Source: Porphyromonadaceae bacterium UBA4702
Lineage (GTDB): Bacteria; Bacteroidota; Bacteroidia; Bacteroidales; Muribaculaceae
Direction of reading: 5' to 3'
DNA: 21,040 nucleotides
Assembly: GCA_002404675.1 (NCBI GenBank)
Contig: DHKE01000005.1
Span: forward strand, 1 to 21,040
How positions within the stretch are numbered: the first letter of the stretch is position 1; each line of letters starts with the position of its first letter. Shown in pieces: positions 15,938 through 21,040 of this stretch. The notes under the pieces were generated by a model that worked only from the letters and a program-made list of their open reading frames with translations, was not told the DNA's origin and did not search any database. The translations under genes and the position numbers were made by a program.

Positions 15938-16075
15938 CTATTGTTGTTTCAACCAGGCCAACGCCTCTTCATGGAACTTCTCTCTGGAATCAGAACCGAT
16001 TTCTCCGAATTCCTCGTCCAGTTGTTTGTTGAATGTGTTCAGTTTCTTCAGTTTTTCTGGGCCTAATTGTCTCAT
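15938..16075 (-). pseudogene. Remnant of an XRE-type antitoxin or regulator gene (N-terminal part only)
   Basis: The minus strand encodes 45 residues from an ATG at 16075: MRQLGPEKLKKLNTFNKQLD, followed by EEFGEIGSDSREKFHEEALAWLKQQ and a TAG stop. The pattern KL..LN.FN..LD..FGE.G...R..FHEEA.AW resembles, from memory, the N-terminal segment of Bacteroidetes helix-turn-helix antitoxins of HigA-like modules. There the AW is normally followed by a helix-turn-helix domain of about 60-70 residues, missing here. The frame continues upstream to an ATG at 16135 with unrelated-looking sequence, and no intact toxin gene is nearby. I read it as a decayed fragment. A functional small protein is possible but unsupported. 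Confidence 0.5.
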
Positions 16076-16178
16076 AACACCATGTCGTTTGGTTCTGCCA
16101 GGTGCAAATTTCGCACAAATTGGCGCGATTGGCAAGAGCAGTGGGGCATTCCATGAGGATGTGGCAAGTGCATTTGAT
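16076..16178. other. AT-rich stretch upstream of the remnant, no identified gene
   Basis: This could be the degraded 5' flank of the minus-strand remnant. Minus-strand frames through it are short and cysteine-rich without a recognisable family, and I do not call a gene. Confidence 0.4.
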
Positions 16179-16209
16179 TTTGCACATTCGATAATTCTGG
16201 CTAAATTAG
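16179..16209 (+). promoter_or_regulatory. Candidate promoter for rnr
   Basis: TTTG at 16179-16182 is followed by 19 bases and TAAATTAG at 16202-16209, one mismatch from the Bacteroidetes -7 box TAnnTTTG. Initiation a few bases further would give a leader of about 75 bases before the ATG at 16293, separating rnr transcription from the uvrC group. Confidence 0.55.
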
Positions 16210-16292
16210 CGTTCTAATAATATGGGGATGCAGCCAGCAGCGAGCGGCGGCAGGTGTGTCCGCTAAGTGATTATTCTAATACACAGTCAGTT

Positions 16293-18551
16293 ATGAAAGA
16301 TAAGGACAAGATGGGTGCAAACCGTCACCGTATGCGCAAGAACGAGGTGCAGAGCCTCGTCTTGGAGTTTTTGCAGCACAGTCCCAACCAAGCCTTCAAC
16401 TATAAGCAGATAGCATACGGCATCGGCGCCACCCAACGCTCCAACAGAATAGACGTAATCAACATCCTCGACGCGCTGACAGCCGCCGGCGAAATTGTCG
16501 AGGTGAGCCTCGGCCGCTACAAGGCGAAAGCCAACCGAGGCACGGAGAGCGTCGGCTATTTCGTGCGCCGCAGCAACGGCCGCAACTCGGTCATTGTCGA
16601 TGACGAGAGCATATTTGTGGCAGAGCGCAACTCGATGCACGCCCTCAACGGCGACAAGGTCAGGGTGGTCGTCTCAGCCTCACGGCGCGGACAGGACCCC
16701 GAGGCCCGCGTGGTGGAAATCATCGAGGCCAAGGAGCAGACGTTTGTCGGCGAGGTCAAGATAGATGACAACAACGTCGCCGTGCTGGTGCCCGACTCGA
16801 AGTTCCTCGCTGCCGACATCCTCATACCGCGCTCCAAGCTGCACGGCGCGAAGAACGGCGACAAGGCTGTTGCCCGCATTGTGAAATGGCGAGACGACGA
16901 GATGACCCCGCGTGGCGAAATCGTGGACGTGCTCGGAGAAAAGGGCGACAACGACGTCGAGATGAACGCCATACTCGCCGAGTACGGCCTGCCGTACCGC
17001 TATCCGCCGGCAGTTGAGAAGGCTGCCGACAAGATAGATGCCGGCATTACCGATGAAGAAGTGGCGCGGCGCGAAGACTTCCGCCAGGTCACGACATTCA
17101 CCATAGACCCGCGTGACGCGAAGGACTTTGACGATGCCCTGTCCATACGCCGTCTGGAAAACGGCAACTGGGAGGTCGGCGTGCATATCGCCGATGTGAC
17201 GCACTATGTGCAGCCCGGCTCGATTATCGACCGCGAGGCGCAGCAGCGTGCCACGAGCGTCTACCTCGTTGACCGCACCATCCCGATGCTTCCCGAGCAT
17301 CTCAGCAACGGCATCTGCTCGTTGCGCCCTGACGAGGACAAGCTTACATATTCCGCCATATTTGAGCTCGACGAGGAGGCCAATGTCGTCAACTGCCGCA
17401 TACACCGCACGGTGATACGCAGCAACCGGCGTTTCACCTACGAGGAGGCACAGCAGATCATCGAGACCGGCGAGGGTGACTTCAGCGAGGAAATCCTGCA
17501 GCTCAACGCCCTTGCCAAGAAGTTGCGCCAACGTCGTTTTGACAACGGCGCAGTGGAGTTTGACCGCGTGGAGGTGCGTTTCGAGATTGACGAAAAGGGA
17601 CACCCCGTGTCCGTATTCTTCAAGGAGTCTAAGGATGCCAACAAGCTCATCGAGGAGTTCATGCTCCTTGCCAACATGCATGTGGCGCAGTCGGTCGGCA
17701 TGGCAGCCCGCGGCAAGAAGGCAAAGACATTCGTCTACCGCGTGCATGACACCCCCGACCCTGAAAAGATGGGCAATTTCGCGCTTATAGCCGCGCGGTT
17801 CGGCTTCCGCATCGTCACAGATGGGCGGGCGCGTGAGGTCAACCAGAGCCTCAACAAGATGCTGCGCGACGTGAAGGGGCGCGGCGAGGAGAACATGCTC
17901 TCCATACTCGCCATCCGCTCCATGGCGAAAGCCGTGTACACCACCGAGAACATAGGCCACTACGGCCTGGCGTTGGACTATTACACGCATTTCACCTCCC
18001 CGATACGCCGCTATCCCGACATGATGGTGCACCGGCTGCTGACACGCTATGCCGAGGGCGGGCGCAGCGCAGACCGTGTCAAGACCGAGGAGCAGTGCAA
18101 GCATTCCTCAGACATGGAGCAGCTTGCCGCCAACGCAGAGCGTGCCTCGACACGCTACAAGCAGGTGGAATACATGACAGACCATATCGGCGAGGTGTAC
18201 GACGGCATAATCTCTCACGTCACTGAGTGGGGGCTGTATGTCGAACTCGATGAAAACAAGTGCGAAGGTCTGGTGCCGGTGCGTGACCTGCCTGACAAAT
18301 ACTACGACTTTGACGAGAAGAACTATTGCCTCATAGGCCGCAACACCCATGTGCGCTACACGCTCGGCGACCGCGTTAAGGTACAGGTGGCACGCGCCGA
18401 CCTCGACCGCCGCCAGCTCGATTTCGCCCTCGTTTCCGACAGCGGCAACCCCGACAAGCCGCTCGCCCCGGTGAATTTCAACCGTGGCAAAAGCCACAAG
18501 GGCCGTCCCAACAAACGCCCTGCCAAGGGTATGCGCAACAAACGCCGTTGA
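16293..18551 (+). CDS. rnr: Ribonuclease R (3'-5' exoribonuclease)
   Basis: RNase R degrades structured RNA processively from the 3' end and takes part in mRNA turnover and rRNA quality control. The 752-residue product has an N-terminal winged-helix-like segment (about 15-70), two cold-shock-type OB domains (about 85-240), and the RNB catalytic domain with TIDPRDAKDFDDALSI (about 269-284), whose clustered aspartates hold the metal ions. HFTSPIRRYPDMMVHRLL (about 566-583), an S1 domain (about 631-712, GEVYDGIISHVTEWGLYVEL) and a lysine/arginine-rich tail ending GMRNKRR follow. The ATG at 16293 is chosen; a GTG at 16254 would add 13 residues and an ATG at 16311 would remove six. A glycosidase gene follows 25 bases after the stop. 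Confidence 0.95.
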   Translation: MKDKDKMGANRHRMRKNEVQSLVLEFLQHSPNQAFNYKQIAYGIGATQRSNRIDVINILDALTAAGEIVEVSLGRYKAKANRGTESVGYFVRRSNGRNSVIVDDESIFVAERNSMHALNGDKVRVVVSASRRGQDPEARVVEIIEAKEQTFVGEVKIDDNNVAVLVPDSKFLAADILIPRSKLHGAKNGDKAVARIVKWRDDEMTPRGEIVDVLGEKGDNDVEMNAILAEYGLPYRYPPAVEKAADKIDAGITDEEVARREDFRQVTTFTIDPRDAKDFDDALSIRRLENGNWEVGVHIADVTHYVQPGSIIDREAQQRATSVYLVDRTIPMLPEHLSNGICSLRPDEDKLTYSAIFELDEEANVVNCRIHRTVIRSNRRFTYEEAQQIIETGEGDFSEEILQLNALAKKLRQRRFDNGAVEFDRVEVRFEIDEKGHPVSVFFKESKDANKLIEEFMLLANMHVAQSVGMAARGKKAKTFVYRVHDTPDPEKMGNFALIAARFGFRIVTDGRAREVNQSLNKMLRDVKGRGEENMLSILAIRSMAKAVYTTENIGHYGLALDYYTHFTSPIRRYPDMMVHRLLTRYAEGGRSADRVKTEEQCKHSSDMEQLAANAERASTRYKQVEYMTDHIGEVYDGIISHVTEWGLYVELDENKCEGLVPVRDLPDKYYDFDEKNYCLIGRNTHVRYTLGDRVKVQVARADLDRRQLDFALVSDSGNPDKPLAPVNFNRGKSHKGRPNKRPAKGMRNKRR

Positions 18552-18576
18552 CTGGCACAAACTCACTCTACCGGAT

Positions 18577-20820
18577 ATGCTGACAAGCCTGATGATAGCC
18601 GCTGCCGCAGCAGCAACGGCGCCGACGATAGTTTCTACCGAGGCCTACGAGTGGCGCGGCGACACCATAGTCCAAGGCGAGTATCGCGCATGGGCGGTTT
18701 CCCCGGAGGAGATACAGTCCACATACCATGCGCGGCCAGGCTACTTCATGCCCATTGAGCAGTGTTGGCGGCGCAAAAACGACCTGTCGGCATACCCTCG
18801 GCTCGAAGCCTCCAACCGTCTTCTCCAAGCCGTTTTCAACATGGGCCTTGACGAGATGGTCAACGCCGTCGAGCCGGACACCACGCTGCGTACCGGCAAG
18901 GAATGGGCGGGCGTGTGGACACGCGACGTGAGTTACTCCATAATCCTCTCAATGGCAGCGTTGCAGCCCGAGGCCTCGCGCATCTCGCTGATGCGCAAGG
19001 TCAACGAGCAAGGGCAGATCATACAGGACACCGGCAGCGGCGGAGCATGGCCCGTATCTTCTGACAGGCTGGTGTGGGTGCTTGCCGCGTGGGAGGTCTA
19101 CAAAGTCACCGGCGACAGGGCGTGGCTCGAGACCGCATACCCGATAGCGTGCCGCTCGCTGGCGAAAGACAGCGAGACTGTGGCGCGGTCAGGGCTTATG
19201 ACGGGCGAAACATCATTCATCGACTGGCGCGAGCAGAGCTATCCCAAATGGATGCAGACGGCAGACATAGCGAAGTCGGAGGCCATGGGCACGAATATGC
19301 TATACGCGGCCTCCGTGCGTGTCGTGTCGCAGATGGCGGCGATGCTCGGCAAAAAGTCGGAGGCCCGCGAATATGCCGAGCGTGCTGATGACATAGCCGC
19401 ACGGGTCAACGCCCGCTTCTGGGACGACTCAATGGGGGATTACTTCATGTACACCTACGGCCGCGACAACCTGATTGCCAACCCTCGCTACGAGACCCTC
19501 GGCTCGTCGCTGGCTGTCCTGTACGGCATTGCTTCGCCCCATCAGGCTCGTTCCATAACGGAGCGTCACCCCGTCACCCCCTTCGGCACAGCCATATTCT
19601 TCCCGCAGATAGCCGATATGCCCAGCTACCACAACAACGCGCTGTGGCCTTTCGTCGGCTCGTACTGGGCTCTCGCCAACGCGGCTGCCGGCAACGAGCA
19701 GGGTACGCTCGAGGCTATCGGGGCGGTGGTGCGCCCGGCGGCTCTGTTCGCCACAAACAAGGAAAATTTCAACCTCGACAACGGCGACATATACACCGAA
19801 CTCAACTCCTCCAACATGCTGTGGTCGCTCTCCGGCAACATCGCCCTGACCATGCGCTTGCTAATGGGCATCAATTTCGAGCCGGACGGCATCACGCTGC
19901 GGCCTTTCGTCCCCGAGGCTCTTGCCGACACGCGCACTCTCACGGGCATCAGTTACCGTGGCGCGACGCTCAATGTGACAGTCAGCGGCTACGGCAGCCG
20001 CGTCCGCTCCGTGACGCTCAACGGCAAGCCGCTGAAGGAGGGGGAGACCTATATACCCGCACGGCGGCTGAAAGGCAACTGCGACATAGTTGTCGCCATG
20101 GATGACGAGGCTATTCCGCCGGTGCAGGTCAACCATACCCCGAATGTGAAAGCTCCGGTCACGCCTGTGGCACGGCTCTCTGCCGGCGGCATGCGCCTGG
20201 AATGGAACCCGATAGAATACATAGCATGCTACAAGGTGCTGCACAACGGCGTGGAGGTAGCGCAGACGCGGCAGACCCGATATGACATAACGGCTTCAGG
20301 CGAATGGCAGGTGGTGGGCATTTCCGCAGAGGGAGTGCCGTCATTCGCCTCCGAGCCGCTGTATGCCGGCGAGGAGACGCAGGTGGAAATCCCCGGTGAG
20401 GGGACAGCCCTGTCGTCGCCGGAAATCAGCTACCGTCCCGCTGTGCCCGTAAGCGGCTACAGCGGCGCGGGCTTCGCGGAGACCGACCACGAGCGTCCTG
20501 CCGTTGAGATACCCGTCGAAATAGCCGAAGCCGGGGAATATGCCGTCTGCGTGAGGTATGCCAACGGCAACGGCCCAGTCAATACGGAGAACAAGGCGGC
20601 TGTGCGCACCCTCTCTGTTGACGGCGTTGATGCCGGCATGGTGGTAATGCCGCAGCGCGGTGTCGCCAACTGGGACGACTGGGGGCTGTCCAACAGCATC
20701 CGCGTCACGCTGCCCCAGGGGCGGCACACCTTGCGCCTCACCCTGCGCGAATGTGACGAGAACATGAACCTGCACACCAACCACGCCCTTGTGGACGCTG
20801 TCATATTGCGTCGCTACTGA
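18577..20820 (+). CDS. Predicted exported six-hairpin (alpha/alpha)6 glycosidase with C-terminal beta-sandwich modules
   Basis: The 747-residue product starts MLTSLMIAAAAAATAPT, a short hydrophobic stretch that could be a signal peptide but has no basic N-terminus. The catalytic region, about 75-445, looks like an (alpha/alpha)6 six-hairpin glycosidase: EWAGVWTRDVSYSIIL (109-124), GGAWPVSSDRLVW, FIDWREQSYPKW (214-225), PFGTAIFFPQ and YHNNALWPFVGSYWALA. It resembles the trehalase/rhamnosidase/glycogen-debranching superfamily; substrate unknown. Residues 445-510 look like a small beta domain, 525-595 fibronectin III-like and 600-747 carbohydrate-binding CBM6/35-like (EAGEYAVCVRYANGNGP...). The frame is open back to a GTG at 18484 inside rnr; I prefer the ATG at 18577, 25 bases after rnr. 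Probable periplasmic or surface polysaccharide processing, perhaps co-transcribed with rnr. Confidence 0.82.
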   Translation: MLTSLMIAAAAAATAPTIVSTEAYEWRGDTIVQGEYRAWAVSPEEIQSTYHARPGYFMPIEQCWRRKNDLSAYPRLEASNRLLQAVFNMGLDEMVNAVEPDTTLRTGKEWAGVWTRDVSYSIILSMAALQPEASRISLMRKVNEQGQIIQDTGSGGAWPVSSDRLVWVLAAWEVYKVTGDRAWLETAYPIACRSLAKDSETVARSGLMTGETSFIDWREQSYPKWMQTADIAKSEAMGTNMLYAASVRVVSQMAAMLGKKSEAREYAERADDIAARVNARFWDDSMGDYFMYTYGRDNLIANPRYETLGSSLAVLYGIASPHQARSITERHPVTPFGTAIFFPQIADMPSYHNNALWPFVGSYWALANAAAGNEQGTLEAIGAVVRPAALFATNKENFNLDNGDIYTELNSSNMLWSLSGNIALTMRLLMGINFEPDGITLRPFVPEALADTRTLTGISYRGATLNVTVSGYGSRVRSVTLNGKPLKEGETYIPARRLKGNCDIVVAMDDEAIPPVQVNHTPNVKAPVTPVARLSAGGMRLEWNPIEYIACYKVLHNGVEVAQTRQTRYDITASGEWQVVGISAEGVPSFASEPLYAGEETQVEIPGEGTALSSPEISYRPAVPVSGYSGAGFAETDHERPAVEIPVEIAEAGEYAVCVRYANGNGPVNTENKAAVRTLSVDGVDAGMVVMPQRGVANWDDWGLSNSIRVTLPQGRHTLRLTLRECDENMNLHTNHALVDAVILRRY

Positions 20821-20942
20821 GCCGGGATTGCGCAAATGACTCAAGATGCCGCTTGATCGGTTGATTATGATGCAACAATGATGAATAATTAATCCAGTGG
20901 TGCGTTATTGTGGTCGGTTTGTGATATTTTAACGCTGCTGTT
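20821..20942. other. Intergenic stretch after the glycosidase gene
   Basis: AT-rich compared with the flanking genes. I see no gene, no clear terminator hairpin and no tRNA here. Confidence 0.5.
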
Positions 20943-20974
20943 TTTGGAGAATGACGGAGGCTGTGCTAAATTTG
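20943..20974 (+). promoter_or_regulatory. Strong Bacteroidetes-type promoter for a gene beyond the right edge
   Basis: TTTG (20943-20946), 20 bases, then TAAATTTG (20967-20974) is a full match to the Bacteroidetes housekeeping consensus. Transcription should begin around 20980-20982 and run off the window. No start codon with a convincing frame is visible in the remaining 66 bases, so the leader is at least about 60 bases. Confidence 0.7.
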
Positions 20975-21040
20975 CAGCCAAGATACTTGACTTTATTTCA
21001 GTACTTTGACAAGGCAACGTAACTATTCAGCGAAAGGCAA

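Noticed and set aside
15990..16187. Minus-strand 65-codon frame (MCKIKCTCHIL...) as a gene
   Set aside because: It overlaps the antitoxin-like remnant in another frame and resembles no protein family.
15797..16292. tRNA or CRISPR in the longest gene-poor stretch
   Set aside because: No cloverleaf-like arms or T-loop consensus and no spaced direct repeats were seen; the only repeats are the inverted arms at 15700-15796 and the short hairpin at 15913-15936.

Overview
The window comes from a GC-rich member of the Bacteroidales, possibly Muribaculaceae-like. This rests on protein sequence character (MraY, YbeY, Apt, UvrC and RNase R all read like Bacteroidales versions), on the gene orders, and on intergenic promoters of the Bacteroidetes type (TTTG, about 20 bases, TAnnTTTG). 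The family-level assignment is inference. Nearly all of the window is densely coding, with mostly short spacers.

Region 1 (1-8876, minus strand) is the upstream half of the division and cell wall (dcw) cluster. In transcription order it reads rsmH, ftsL-like, ftsI-type PBP with a PASTA domain, murE, mraY, murD, ftsW. FtsW runs off the left edge and lacks its C-terminus. Spacers are short or overlapping, so this looks like one operon. It makes UDP-MurNAc-pentapeptide and lipid I and begins septal peptidoglycan polymerisation and crosslinking. MurE has the DNPR motif of meso-diaminopimelate-adding enzymes. No mraZ lies in front of rsmH.

Region 2 (9099-10250, minus) is a GT4-type glycosyltransferase with its own textbook Bacteroidetes promoter. 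A 358-base spacer separates it from the divergent plus-strand genes.

Region 3 (10609-15691, plus) holds ybeY, mnmG, apt and uvrC, housekeeping genes for rRNA and tRNA maturation, purine salvage and nucleotide excision repair. The most interesting signal is here. Two sites match the bacterial chromosomal centromere sequence parS. One is a 20-base perfect palindrome between mnmG and apt (core 13042-13057). The other, at 13771-13786, is inside the first codons of uvrC. They lie about 0.7 kb apart and flank apt. They suggest a ParB loading region, so this locus may be close to the replication origin. A nested hairpin sits just upstream of the second site.

Region 4 (15692-16292) is a roughly 600-base non-housekeeping patch. 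It holds a perfect 26-base inverted repeat whose arms are themselves palindromes (REP/MITE-like), a terminator-like stem-loop, and a minus-strand fragment resembling the N-terminus of an XRE-type antitoxin. It looks like the scar of an insertion or deletion after uvrC.

Region 5 (16293-20820, plus) has rnr (RNase R) followed closely by a probably exported six-hairpin glycosidase with C-terminal beta-sandwich modules. A strong promoter near 20943-20974 points to a gene beyond the right edge.
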